Positions 11,350 to 21,645 of a DNA stretch of 64,000 bases are shown here, one piece after another; the stretch's first letter is position 1; the number at the start of each line of letters is the position of its first letter. The notes below the pieces were generated by a model. The model was given only the letters and a program-made list of their open reading frames with translations. It had not been told where the DNA came from and did not search any database. The translations under genes were made by a program, and so were the position numbers. The DNA is from Aedes albopictus (taxonomy: Eukaryota; Arthropoda; Insecta; Diptera; Culicidae), in the NCBI RefSeq assembly GCF_035046485.1, contig NC_085136.1:299366778-299430777 (forward strand), in the 5' to 3' direction.

Positions 11350-11835
11350 ATTTTCATCCAAAAGTTTGTTTTCAGGAATTCCGTCTGCGATTCCTGAAAA
11401 AAAAATTCTTGCATTCCTCCGGAAATTCATTCGGGGATATCTCCATGAATATCTCCACGGCTTCCTACAGAAACATCTCCATAGATTTTTTAGACATATT
11501 TGCAGTGATTTCTCCAGGAATTTCTATATTGACCCCTTTGTAGAATTTTACAGAGACTGGTCTAGGATTTCCTCTTGACATACCACAAGGAATTCCTCTT
11601 GAAATTTCATCATCAACTCTTATCAGATTCCTCCAGAATTTCTTGCTGGCGTTTCTCCAGGAATTCCTCTAGATATTCTGCCAGGATTTGATCCATGAAA
11701 GAGAAAGGATTTCTTCAGAGACAGCCTCCAGAGATTTTTCCAAGGATTCGTTATGAATTTCTCCTGCGATTTCACTATTGGTTTGTCCTGAGATTTCTCT
11801 AGAGATTCTCCAATTGATTTCTTTAGGGACAAACC
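11350..11835. repeat. Degenerate GAATTCCTGGAG-type array
   Basis: Imperfect reiteration of TTCCTCxAGGAATTTCTCC-like words of about 12-15 bp. It is the same family as the larger arrays at 24430-25690, 26620-26790 and 27140-27380. The apparent reading frames are low-complexity Phe/Ser/Arg or Ile/Pro strings and are not genes. Confidence 0.7.
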
Positions 11836-12816
11836 TAGGCTTTGCTTCAGTATATTCGGTGTATGGAAGTTATTTTTTTTTGTAGTCGGATAAATTGTTT
11901 GTCTTTTTTTGATAAATGGTTTTGTGGAGATAGCAGCGATGGTACACATTTCAATCTAAATTCAACACACTGTAAAATAATACTGAAGAGATCGTTGGTT
12001 AGGGAAATATATCCTCAATGTATCAGTAGTCGCTCGTGCTCCAATAGCCGCTCATTAGCTTTGAAATGAAGTTTATTTGCAAAAATACAAACTTTTTTTA
12101 AGGATATGCACAATATGCATGCCGAATAATATCCAGGTGAAGAGGATTGGACATATTTATGGCAGTAAACATCTTTTAATGACGATGAGCGGCTACTGGT
12201 ACACTGACGGTACGTGATTTACTAAATTATCAACAAAGGAAATGTTCAAAATACAAATATTGTAAAATATTTCAATAATAACAATGAAGATTGTGATCTG
12301 GAACATATGTAGATTGTAGACCTGGAAAAGATTTGTTTAAGTCTCGGTACTGAAATCTTAATAAAAATAACCGTAAAACAGTTTTACGATGTGAAATCAA
12401 ATGAAAAACAAATTAACGAGTAACATATGTGTTGTGTACATTTTCAAGCAAATGTTATCCGAAGCTGCGTGGCTTCTTTCAATTTGACTGTAGCAAACCT
12501 TTGATTTACATGCATATTGTCTTCTAATCTGAAATCCATTTTAATAATAGAAATACTCGTGAAATTACCGGACAATTGACGTCATGATTTAGTAGCATCT
12601 CAATATTAGAAGATTGTAGGCAAAGTTGAATAATTACCGGTTTGCTTCCGGATGTTGTTTCAAACAATTAGTTCCGTCCGCGAATTCGCCATTTTAACAA
12701 ACGAACAATTCCAACATTTCCCATTGGACACGGCACCACTGACTGCCCCCCCCCGTCTCAAGACACACCCATTCTAAAATTGAGTAATTTCAACAAACAA
12801 ATGCCCCGATACTCAC

Positions 12817-13138
12817 ATTTCTTCAGCTCGATCGCCGCCACGCCAAACCAGCTCTCGGCAATTTCGGGATGACGCAGTTCGACGATGAAACCGGCTTCGA
12901 TCACTGCACAGAAGATGCGCTCCTCGCCCCGGTCGAACCACTTGGACTCGCGCAGCTTCTGGATCGCCACCGAACTCCCGAAGGAGCCGCTCTTGGAGCG
13001 TCCGGTCTTCTCCGAATTCGGGTGCCACAACTTACTGAACGATAGATTGAAACTGTTCCTTCGCATCAGCGCGTCCATCATGGATACTTGTTTGGGTTGC
13101 ACTTTCTCCAGAAAATCGCCTCTCATCACACAAGTCAT
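12817..13138 (-). CDS. LRAT-domain protein, exon 1 (N-terminus)
   Basis: Starts at ATG 13138, preceded nine bases upstream by an in-frame TGA; a second Met four codons on (13126) is an alternative start. It ends at donor AAAT/GTGAGT. The N-terminal 70 residues are basic and serine-rich. Then come GEERIFCAVIEAGFIVELRH and WFGVAAIEL, which align with the GDxxELxxxxxxHWAVYVG first half of the LRAT fold. The catalytic His position reads as Ser (ESWFGV). The protein therefore looks like a pseudoenzyme or scaffold of LRATD type. No signal peptide or membrane segment is seen. Confidence 0.72.
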
Positions 13139-13880
13139 CGAATGTCACTCTGAATGTTCTGCTTGCTCACAAGAATTTGTCAACGGTCGCCCTTCTGAAC
13201 TGGCGCCACTCAATAACAACCTCCGCACTACTAATCTGTCTGCTATGCAACACACAAGAACTGCGCTCCAGCCGCAGCGCAGCAGTTCAACTCGTTCTTT
13301 ACTAGCTTGCCCACAGAACTTCTCGATCGCACCAGTCCTCCGATATATGGTAATGCCAACCAATCAACTTTTTTTTCTTGCTGCACTCACTTATTCCTCT
13401 CTTGAACGACTTGTTCTACACTGGAACCAACGGCTGCTATCCGTTTGGCTAATTGTTCAGCATGCAAAAGACGTGTGAATTACTTGGCTGCTCGACGAGC
13501 TCTGAAGCGCGCGCTGCGACAACTGCGACTTTGGCGAAGGCTGGCCTGTCCAATACATACAACCCGGCGGCGGCAACGACGACGACGACGGACAGAATCA
13601 ACAATGCGCGCCATCATCGACGAGCAGTGCAGACAGGAGCAGCACCAAGAAGGAGGTGTGTTGGTTTTTAGTAGTCGAATCGAGTGTGGTAGTAGCTAGT
13701 ATTTAGCCCTACACACTTTGGGGGTTGTAATCGATGCCGCGCGCGTGGTTATCGGGGCGGTTGTTGGGAGTGGATGAGGATTGGGTTGAAACAGGCGACG
13801 ACACACCCGTGCGCCCATCGTGCGCTTCTCCCCTGCGCGGTCACGGGACCGGCGGATTGATTGTTGAGGGGTGGAAACAT
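13139..13880 (-). promoter_or_regulatory. Likely 5' UTR/promoter region of the LRAT-domain gene
   Basis: GC- and CpG-richer than its surroundings, with a short CGACGACGACGA run at about 13570-13590. It lies directly upstream of the first recognised coding exon. No TATA box or initiator was convincing, and an upstream non-coding exon is possible. The long antisense open frame opposite exon 1 is treated as a shadow. Confidence 0.35.
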
Positions 13881-14450
13881 GAACGGGACATCAAAGAGAA
13901 AGTAATGTTTGAAAAGTATGCTTTCTTGTTTGTTACTCTGCTCATTCCGTTCTGTCCCTACAGTTCCTCATATTTCTTATTGTATTTGTGTATTTGTGTT
14001 GTTTATATTTCTCTTGCTTCGTCTGTTTACATTTACATTTATTTTTCAAATAAATGTAAATGTAAACAGACGAAGCAAGAGAAATATTGCTTATTTTTTT
14101 TCTTTTTATTTCTTCTACTGATTATCTCATTCTATCTCTTCAGTTTGTCCAGCTTTAACTATTTTCAACTTCTTTAGTTCATTCTGCTTGTTCTGGTTGT
14201 TCTATTCCCTCGGTTTATTCTGTTCGTTTCTTTCCCTTTCTGTTTCTGTTCAACATATTAACTATATTGCGTATTTTCCATGGCACCATTTGTTTCTCAC
14301 ATTCCTTCTAATGTTTTTGTTCGTTTTTTTAAATCTGTGCCCTCTCGTTTCTCCGCCCCTTTATTTGTGTTTCTTCTGTGTTCTTTGTTTTTTTTTTGTT
14401 TGTTTGTTTCTTCTAATGATATGTAGCACTTGGGTTTAAACTAGATATTA
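13880..14450. repeat. Pyrimidine-rich tract
   Basis: A strongly T/C-biased strand with reiterated TTCTGTTC / TTTCTTCTGTGTTC words, resembling the tract at 33040-33340. Open frames here encode Phe/Leu/Ser/Cys-rich strings and are composition artefacts. Confidence 0.55.
14005..14087. repeat. Perfect 40-bp inverted repeat with 3-nt loop
   Basis: Left arm 14005-14044 (starts ATATTTCTCTTGCTTCGTCT) and right arm 14048-14087 are exact reverse complements around TTC. No mismatch was found by eye. This implies a recent origin or a cloning/assembly snap-back. No transposon termini were recognised. Confidence 0.8.
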
Positions 14451-14640
14451 GGGAACTACTCCTAGTATTTTATTAGTACTCCGATAGCCATTCAACCTTC
14501 ATTCACCTTTTTAATAATTTGCGCAACTACTACTTTTTAAGATTTTTTTGTAGTAGTTGTTTAAGTGGGCTGCTGAGTAAATATAATCAGCTTAAAAATA
14601 CGTCTCTATTTGTCATTGTTCGTCCTTCGTATTTGTGGCG

Positions 14641-14670
14641 TAGGGGGATTAGGGGCATAATGGACACCCT
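14641..14670. mobile_element. Terminal fragment of the 31961-32619 element family
   Basis: TAGGGGGATTAGGGGCATAA followed by TGGACACCC closely matches the inverse of the right end of the element at 31961-32619. Only about 30 bp remain before the next element begins. Confidence 0.45.
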
Positions 14671-15654
14671 AAGCAACCCAACCAACCACATATCGTAAAT
14701 CATTGTGTGGAAAAAATCGTATATTTTCATATATTGAATCAGAATTGTATAATAATATGTATATTTGTTGACAATGATTGCGTAAAATCGCATTTCATGC
14801 CAAATCAAATTTCAATTGCGATTTTGTTTCATATAGTCGTCTCCGATCATAAAAGGTGCGAGATACTATCGGTAGGATCGCACAGAATCGGATAGAATCG
14901 TGAAAAAAACATATATTCTTAGTGTCAAGCAGCAAGTTCGCTAGCATCGTATATATGATTTCTTTGAATCGTGGAAATCGACGCTTCACATCGTACATGA
15001 ATCTGCTAAATCGAGTTTGCTACCTAAAGGTATGATGAAAATCGGTGAAACCCAGCCTCCTGTCACGCGGCCATGTTTTTGAGGTCAGCATCAAAATCCA
15101 GGAACGATTATTGACTGTGGCTGAATCATATCAATAACAATTATACATTTTGTGGAAACTTTATTCCCGTGACGAAGACGAGCTGATACTGTTACGACTT
15201 CATTTTTAAATAAATAATTGCGAAATTAAAAATCATGTATTGCTTATACTAACGATTTTAAAAGGTGAAAACAAAATTGGTTGTGAAAAAAAGTTTCGCC
15301 GCTTTTCATTTTTGCTCCTGGAATTATGTTTGTTTACAAACTTTGCGCTGTCATGGGGAACCAAGCCGCCGAGCCGCCGCTATTGTGTTCAACGAGGCGG
15401 CTGGAAGTGGGAACCAGAGATGTTGGCTCGTTATTTTCCTGTGGGGCAGTATTGCGGTGACAGGAGGCTGTTTTCGTCACACTTGCATCGTATATGAAGT
15501 GAATGAAATCGTAGAAATCGTATATTCATTTTTACAATCGTAAATGATTGTTACTGCACTTTTAATAGTCGGATCTTAATCTCGGAAATCGTAAATGGTT
15601 TTGTTTACATATTTGTATGATGGAGAAAAAGAAAAAATGGTATTCATCACAAAT

Positions 15655-16057
15655 CAAGGTTGCGACCATTCATTTGCAAAGATTTACATTCATTTGCTAT
15701 TATCTCAGTTCAGAAGTATGCTATCGAAAAACAATGTATGGATGAATTTAACCTTGTAGTTGTATCTGAAAGTTTGCCGAATAACATTGGGGTCGCAAAC
15801 GTATACCAAAGTCGTGAGCGAGCTGTGAAGGCAACTCTCCACGCGATGAATGTAAATTTCATTCACGCTGTGGAAAGTTGCCTTCACACCTCGCTCACGA
15901 TTTTGGTATACGTTTGCGACCCCAATGTTATTCGGCAAACTTTCAGATAAAACTACAAGGTTAAATTCATCCATACATTGTTTTTAGATAGCATGCTTCT
16001 GAACCGAGACAATAGCAAATGAATGTAAATCTTTGCAAATGAATGGTTGCAACCTTG
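15655..16057. mobile_element. 403-bp fold-back hAT-type MITE
   Basis: Two arms of nearly 200 bp are inverted copies, beginning CAAGGTTGCGACCATTCATT and ending with the inverse of CAAGGTTGCAACC. The flanks carry an exact 8-bp duplication TCACAAAT (15647-15654 and 16058-16065). Both strands therefore give similar open frames. These are symmetry artefacts, not genes. Confidence 0.9.
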
Positions 16058-16340
16058 TCACAAATTTGTATTTTTGTTGTTGTTGACACATTCCAACCAT
16101 GGTAGCAATAATTTCAACCAAATATATAGGTTTGCATACTAGCAGATGACTTACAATAAGTGATGTATAGATTCCAACAACGATGTGAATTCCGGGCCTC
16201 TTGCAGGGCATCACTTTTGGTGCCACTCAATGCACAACAACAACGCTCCCACCATAAGTCTCGCACCGTATCATGCTAATTTTTATTCGTTTCAGGCCAT
16301 TCACTTTGAACTCTCTATTTTCAACTTGGCAATATAGCCA

Positions 16341-16396
16341 ATAGAGATAACGCGCAGTTCTCAATCAAAGGACCTAAGTTCGATTCCCACTGAACA
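16341..16396 (+). other. tRNA-like segment (pol III A/B box)
   Basis: TAGCCAATAGAGATAACGCGC followed by AGTTCGATTCCCAC resembles the D-arm and T-arm of a tRNA with B box GTTCGATTCC. The intervening sequence does not give a clean cloverleaf, so it is called a SINE head or relic, not a functional tRNA. Confidence 0.4.
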
Positions 16397-16736
16397 CCAA
16401 TTGATTTTTTTTTTCAATTTGAAAATCTTGAGTCGTATATTGGTACTCTCAATCGTAATAAGATCATGCATAATCGTATATTTAGACGGATAAAATCGGC
16501 GAAATCGTAGAAATTTTTTGAGAAATCGTAAATCATGTTGGATGAAATCGCAGTAATCGTATATATGTTTCGATATGGCCTCCACTTTAGTATGTATATG
16601 CCTGTTTCGTGCATTGAATACGATTTCTTTGGTGCTATATATGTGTGACAATTTCAGTTGCAATTTCGATATAGCAACCAAATTGCTGGCTGGGAAATGA
16701 GTACTTTAGGCTTGTATAACAGAGTAAAACTTATCA

Positions 16737-17957
16737 TCCCAAGTAACCATGACGCTGCATATAGAGCACTAATTTCGCTTTATAGTGTATTATATGACAT
16801 GCGATGTAAAGTTGTTTTGTCATATAGGTACCATTAAAGTAGGTTTAAAGTCGAAAGTGGCGCTACTATTGTTGATTTGAAGCAAGCTTTACTGTGGTGA
16901 TTGCTAAAGCATAAAAAAATGCTTGTACCATATAGCTAATGCAATGAAATAGTATGGTATGTATACTTAAAGCATCATGTCAACAAAAGAAAAAAAGTAT
17001 TTTTTTTCATTTTTCTGTCTATTTTTATCTTCTCATACCTGTTCCGATACTCTCACTCTGATGTTTTTTTATTCTAATTCGGGAATTGAACCTAGACTGC
17101 TGAAACTGGACTGCGATGAAACTCGGACACGTTAACGTTGTGCTACGACTAACATGCATTTTGCACCCGGAAAAATGTGCAACATAAAGTAACGTATATT
17201 CAGCTCGTGCTTTATTGATTTGTGTTTTCAGCAGCTCTAAAAAGTTGTGCTAGGGTCTGAATGCCATCAGTTATCTTACTCTCCCAAATTCATTCGAAAA
17301 CAAGCGATTGCAGAACCAATTGATTTCACAAACGAAGATAATATAAAGATATAAATTAGTCTGTGTTGATTCTGCTCTTATTGTTTTCATACGTGCTCAC
17401 TTCTACCATTTATTTTATGAAATCGGGACACTATATGTTAAATAAGGAAACCAATACCTCAACCCCACATAATTTTTGTTCCCTCAGCATCTGATTGTCT
17501 TTATGTCCCAACCAGAATAAAAAAAATACAATATAAATTTTCAGCAACATCTGAGCATGATAATCCAAGTTCTACGCAGCAATCCATGAAAATTTAAGTT
17601 TGGATTTCTCTTATTCACAACCATTTAGTGTTTTTAAAAAGGTTGTACAGATTTTTTTTTCGAACTGATGTTTTTTCTGTTTACAACTATGAAAGCATTA
17701 GTAAAGGCATATATAAAGTAATAAATCCTTGCATTATTGATTGCCATAAAGTTTTAACATGGTAATGCAATGAAGCATTAAACAACGTCCCTATAGAACT
17801 ATACCGAACTGTCAAAAACCCATAATGCTTCAATGCTTTCATAATGTATATTAAACGCTTTATTACTTGACAGGTGTAGAATAAAAGTTATCTCGCATTA
17901 GCTAAACTATAATACGGTTGAATTAATGTTATGATATAATGCTTGTGGTTACTTGGG
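16737..17957. mobile_element. CCCAAGTAACC-ended element (1.2 kb)
   Basis: Ends CCCAAGTAACCATGACG / the inverse of CCCAAGTAACCACAAG, flanked by AT on both sides (16735-16736 and 17958-17959). AT-rich with no coding capacity. A tRNA-like minus-strand segment with B box GGTTCAATTCCC lies at about 17078-17150. Confidence 0.65.
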
Positions 17958-17959
17958 AT

Positions 17960-19165
17960 ATTATCAGTTGACTTATAACTTTACCTTGTTTCCTACGTCT
18001 TTCAATCATTTACAGCAGCTAGAATGTCTTTATTGTGAAGAAATAATGAACTGTAAACCGTATGTTTTTCAGGGCTGGAAGGAAAGGTACGGGCAGTCTT
18101 GCAAATATTCATTTTCATAAAGCTCAAATATCGAGATTTTCAGCCTACCCCACAGTGATGAACCATGAACAGCAAAAGAACTTCAAAATGACAGAACACG
18201 ACAACCACTGAATATGAATAGATAAACTTTTGCTCTTCAACCCATTTCAACGTTCATCATTGAGTTCATTGTCATATTCATTATGATTTTCTCAAACATA
18301 AACAATGAGTTTCGTTTTTCAGCCACGAAGTTCAACCAAGCCAGCATTCAAGTGCATGTTGAAGTTGTGCAGCTGCAGTATTTGTTTACTCGGTTTACGC
18401 TGATGGATTGCGCTGTAACGGTATAAATCTGGTTGTTTAGGATAATCTAATCTGTAAGTGTGAATCACATCTAAGATTCCAGTGCTGGTTTTCAGAATCG
18501 AAAATGCAGGTAAAAAGGTATGCGCCACTACGTTCCACCACTACGTGGATACTACAATGCACGGAGGGAGGTAGATGCACTTCATCCAACATTTCCCCCC
18601 TCTCAACGAAACGATTCGTAAACCGGCCTTTGTATACACAAATACTGGAAATTTACTTTATAATCGCTAGGTAAGTGAACGATGAAATTGAGTGTTTTGT
18701 AGAATTATTAAATGTATTGAATCTAATGAGTTTGCGGCAAACATTTCGGTGCAACAATCGTTTTTCAAACGATCACGACGTTTCTCATTACACCGGACAA
18801 AGGTCAGGCAGGGCCTGAGCACCGATTGCGAAGAGTTAATCGATAACTATGCCCAGCGTTACTCAGCGTGGATACATCTTGGGGCCGATTTATGAACAAA
18901 TTTGTTGGGCAATATGTTGAATGGATTGAGCATACACTTTGTTACATAGTATTATGCAGGTTGCTAAAGCGTTGGAATCTTTGATGTGGAATCACACGTA
19001 TTAAACATACGTTCCTGGCCAAAGATATCGGTGATCATTCGGCAAGATTATGAATGGCACTTTACAGAAAGTTTAAAGTAGAAATATCCAGAGAAACATG
19101 CTTTTAACGATTGATATACTCAACTGTGATATAGAAATACTTCTTTCGAATATGCTAATTGTAGC
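17960..19165. other. Non-coding, nothing recognised
   Basis: AT-rich sequence with only short chance open frames. No repeat termini or gene signals could be supported. Confidence 0.4.
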
Positions 19166-19169
19166 AATA

Positions 19170-19395
19170 TTGTGCATTTCCCACCTCACTGGACCCCTTT
19201 CGCAGTTAGTATAAGTGCGGGATCGTGAATAAAACTGCGATTTTTCATCGATTCGTTTCGGTGTCTTCTGCGCACTTTGTAATGCATAAGTGCGCAGAAG
19301 ACACCGACATGATTCGATGCAAAATCGCAGTTTTATTCACGATCCCGCGCTTATACTAACTGCGAAAGGGGTCCAGTGGGGTGGGAAATGCGCAA
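19170..19395. mobile_element. Palindromic MITE with TA target, 226 bp
   Basis: Arms of about 110 bp are inverted: TTGTGCATTTCCCACCTCAC on the left, and on the right the inverse of TTGCGCATTTCCCACCCCAC. TA flanks on both sides (19168-19169 and 19396-19397) indicate a Tc1/mariner-type target. Non-coding. Confidence 0.8.
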
Positions 19396-19715
19396 TACTA
19401 TTTCAGGATTGAACCTTCGTACGGCAATGGTTTTGAATGCTACAAAAATGATTCTCATAGGGCTTTGATGAGTAATTTGTAATAATAAACTTAAAGCGAT
19501 AAAACGGTTTGGTTTAGGCGGGTCGCCTGACACCTTGGGTTTCCCTGTTTGGAGGACTCTTACCACCGGAACAGGGAGTCCGTAGTGCTATTCTAAGCCG
19601 GCAGCTACACGGACAAGGATCTTCTTAACTTTACACGTACTGAACTTTCGAGATATCCTTCCTACTACCATCTCGTAAAGAGAATTCTAGTGTAGGTGCG
19701 TAATAAAAATGTAGT

Positions 19716-20001
19716 TAGGGATCCGAGCCACTCCGGCAGTGGCTTCTATTTTGAGCACTTTCCGCTATAACGCGGTGAGATAGGTAGGGAAGTGGAACCA
19801 TCTCGGCAGGGCTCGTATTTTGGGCACTTTTCTGCAATAACTCAGCCAATTTTGTACCAATTGGCACAATTTTGGAACGCGGAGAGATATGTATAGTATC
19901 TAGCCGTGTACAAAATTTCAAGTCAATTGGTTTGGAATTGACTGAGTAATAGCGAAGAGTGCCCAAAATACCGGCCACTGCCCAAGTGGCTCGCTACCCT
20001 A
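19716..20001. mobile_element. TAGGG-ended TIR element, 286 bp
   Basis: Left TAGGGATCCGAGCCACTCC and the inverse of the right end, TAGGGTAGCGAGCCACTTGG, extend as TIRs for about 45 bp, including CAGTGG and ATTTTGRGCACT. TA at both ends. The internal word TTTTGGGCACTTTTC is reiterated. Confidence 0.7.
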
Positions 20002-20035
20002 TAGTATCTAAGCGTGTACAAAGGATAAAACTATT

Positions 20036-20222
20036 GTGCTCATTCTGCGAATGGAGTGACGTGAGAAAAGTCGGAGTCGTATATCGAGGTGAGAAATCTC
20101 GACTCGAATGAGGTGACTCTCCATTTGATTTACACGGCGAGTCACTTCATTCGAGAGTGGATTCCTCATCTCGATATACGACTCCGACTTCCCTCACGTC
20201 ACTCCATTCGCAGAATGAGCAC
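20036..20222. mobile_element. Palindromic MITE, 187 bp
   Basis: Almost perfect inverted arms from GTGCTCATTCTGCGAATGGA to its inverse, centred at about 20130. No clear target duplication. It lies 35 bp from the preceding element. Confidence 0.75.
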
Positions 20223-20272
20223 ATATATAATCTACTTATATGAATTTCGTATATGGTGAGGAAGCATCTATC

Positions 20273-20782
20273 TAGGGTAATTGTTCCCATCGTTGTGGTA
20301 GTACCTAATGTAGCGGTAATGGCAATTGAGCACTTTTTCGACTGAAATGTTACCAAAAGGTATTTTTAATAGATGTATGGTGCTTAAATTATGAGATTGC
20401 ACCATTTGTTTGCTTAACATTTGCCCAAAAACTTATTTAAAAAAAATATTTTCTTAAATGTGTTCCTATTGTTGCGGTAGTGTTCCTAATGTTGCGGTAT
20501 CCCATATGATTTCAATGGGATACCGCAACAATAGGAACAAAATACCGCAACATTAGGAACACATACCGCAACATTAGGAACACAATGTTCTTTCAGATAA
20601 AAACGAATAAAATGCTCATAACAACATTAAAGTGGCAATATTTCGTTATTTTCCCGTAGATTAAGGATGGATTTTATTATTTTCAATTCAATCCATGTAA
20701 AAAAGTTTGCTTGGGGCGATACAATTGTGGTTTAAGCATGAACCCAGCGCTTAACTCCTCCATGATCGGATCAATTACCCTA
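20273..20782. mobile_element. TAGGG-ended element with TTGCGGTA words, 510 bp
   Basis: Inverted ends TAGGGTAATTGTTCC / GGATCAATTACCCTA with TA at each end. The interior carries repeats of TTCCTAATGTTGCGGTA in both orientations (20283-20325, 20460-20500, 20520-20582). Non-coding. Confidence 0.7.
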
Positions 20783-20983
20783 GTCATGTACATTGTACAA
20801 ACATACGAGTCAACTGGATAAATTTACTAAGTTATAGCGATGCCCCAACAACAGGATTCCCTTCCCTAATTTTCTTACACCCTACATTCCTACAAAAACC
20901 AATAAAGTCACATGGAAATTGTACGCGTCTACCTTACCAACGGCGCATTTAAAAAAAAAAAGCTCAAAAATTATTTTATTGTC

Positions 20984-21016
20984 GAAATAAAAGGTACTTA
21001 TGTATTTCGTTTTATT
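20984..21016 (-). terminator. Candidate poly(A) signals of the hAT-family gene
   Basis: Two minus-strand AATAAA hexamers (TTTATT on plus at 20985-20990 and 21011-21016) lie 150-180 nt beyond the stop codon at 21163. Confidence 0.45.
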
Positions 21017-21162
21017 TAAAAATATAAAACAATAGAACAAAAAAAGAGAACATATTTCCCAGATAACTAATTCAAAATTCTTTTTGTAAACTATTTCTCT
21101 TGATGGTATATCACCGTGCTGTTGCTAACCATAATCTCAATAACTCCAAGACTAGACTCAAG

Positions 21163-21645
21163 CTAAGAATTCACATTACTGACCAGATCATCCCAATCGA
21201 TCAATTCAGCCTCTTTCTCAAAAATGTCCCGGTTGAGCTTTATGATCAATATATCTTCTAGTGCATCTTGTCCCAATCCAACTCGGTGCGACGTGAGAAT
21301 CAGAGCTAACGCGCTAAAGGACCGCTCTACTGAAATCTGGTTCGAGGGTGTTGCTACGACAACCATAGCAACCTCGAAAAGCTCCGGATGCGATTCTCTA
21401 CGCTTCACCCAATGTTTGAACACGTCAAATGTGTGGTCTTGACGAGGTTCAGCTTCCAACGCCTTAAGTTGTTGGACAAATGACGAATCAGTTGCATCGT
21501 TTGCTGTCTTCGACAGAGTACCACCATAAAGCTCCGTCACGAAATCGTCGAATTGAGAATTGCTATTGGAACTGTTGTTAGCTGACATTTCAGAAGGTGA
21601 TGGCTTCAGTCTTCGAATTCTGTTCCAGGTGTCCTTGATACATGT
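21163..21645 (-). CDS. hAT transposase-family protein, exon 4 (C-terminal dimerisation domain)
   Basis: Codes for residues 496-655. The acceptor is CATTCAG/ACATG. A Ser/Asn-rich linker precedes the hAT C-terminal domain: DVFKHWVKRRESHPELFEVA, then SNQISVERSFSALALI and a closing leucine-rich helix. The Glu in ISVERSFS (E602) corresponds to the third catalytic residue of hAT transposases (E572 in Hermes). The domain mediates dimerisation in the family. It ends at a TAA after VSNVNS. No frameshift is seen. Confidence 0.85.
   Translation of the reverse strand, partial: TCIKDTWNRIRRLKPSPSEMSANNSSNSNSQFDDFVTELYGGTLSKTANDATDSSFVQQLKALEAEPRQDHTFDVFKHWVKRRESHPELFEVAMVVVATPSNQISVERSFSALALILTSHRVGLGQDALEDILIIKLNRDIFEKEAELIDWDDLVSNVNS

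Larger units (their letters stand above)
1929..12816 (-). other. Intron 1 of the LRAT-domain gene (10.9 kb)
   Basis: Bounded by a GTGAGT donor (12816-12811) and a TTTTCAG acceptor (ending 1929), read on the minus strand. It is filled with transposon remains listed separately. The stretches 1930-2650, 7100-8340, 9070-10190 and 11840-12810 show no recognised gene. An exact 16-bp direct duplication (TTTCTATAGAGAGGTG twice) lies at about 8084-8115. Confidence 0.7.
14677..16693. mobile_element. CCCA..TGGG element with ATCGTATAT subterminal words (2.0 kb)
   Basis: Ends CCCAACCAAC / GCTGGCTGGG are imperfect inverted repeats, flanked by AA on both sides. The outer parts are crowded with AATCGTATAT, AATCGTAGAAATCG and AATCGTAAATC words in both orientations (14690-15000, 15490-15600, 16430-16570). 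ATATGGCCTCCACTTT (about 16574) also occurs near the right end of the large element at 56668-63559. It has no transposase, is interrupted by the fold-back at 15655-16057, and is probably a non-autonomous CACTA-like element. Confidence 0.5.

Noticed and set aside
12885..13478. 197-codon open frame on plus, the longest near 13 kb
   Set aside because: It lies antisense to the LRAT-like exon 1 and its upstream region, has no recognisable domain, and the minus-strand exon has splice sites and family motifs.
13734..14177. 147-codon plus-strand frame with a hydrophobic C-terminus
   Set aside because: The hydrophobic part comes from a T/C-rich tract and the perfect hairpin; there is no start context, domain or splice evidence.
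15660..15974. Overlapping 96- and 89-codon frames on opposite strands with nearly the same protein
   Set aside because: They are mirror images caused by the inverted arms of the 403-bp fold-back, not a conserved gene.
20460..20585. Regular TTGCGGTA repeats that at first suggested a telomere-like or CRISPR-like array
   Set aside because: The units are few, occur in both orientations and lie between TA-bounded inverted ends; this is a eukaryotic non-autonomous element.
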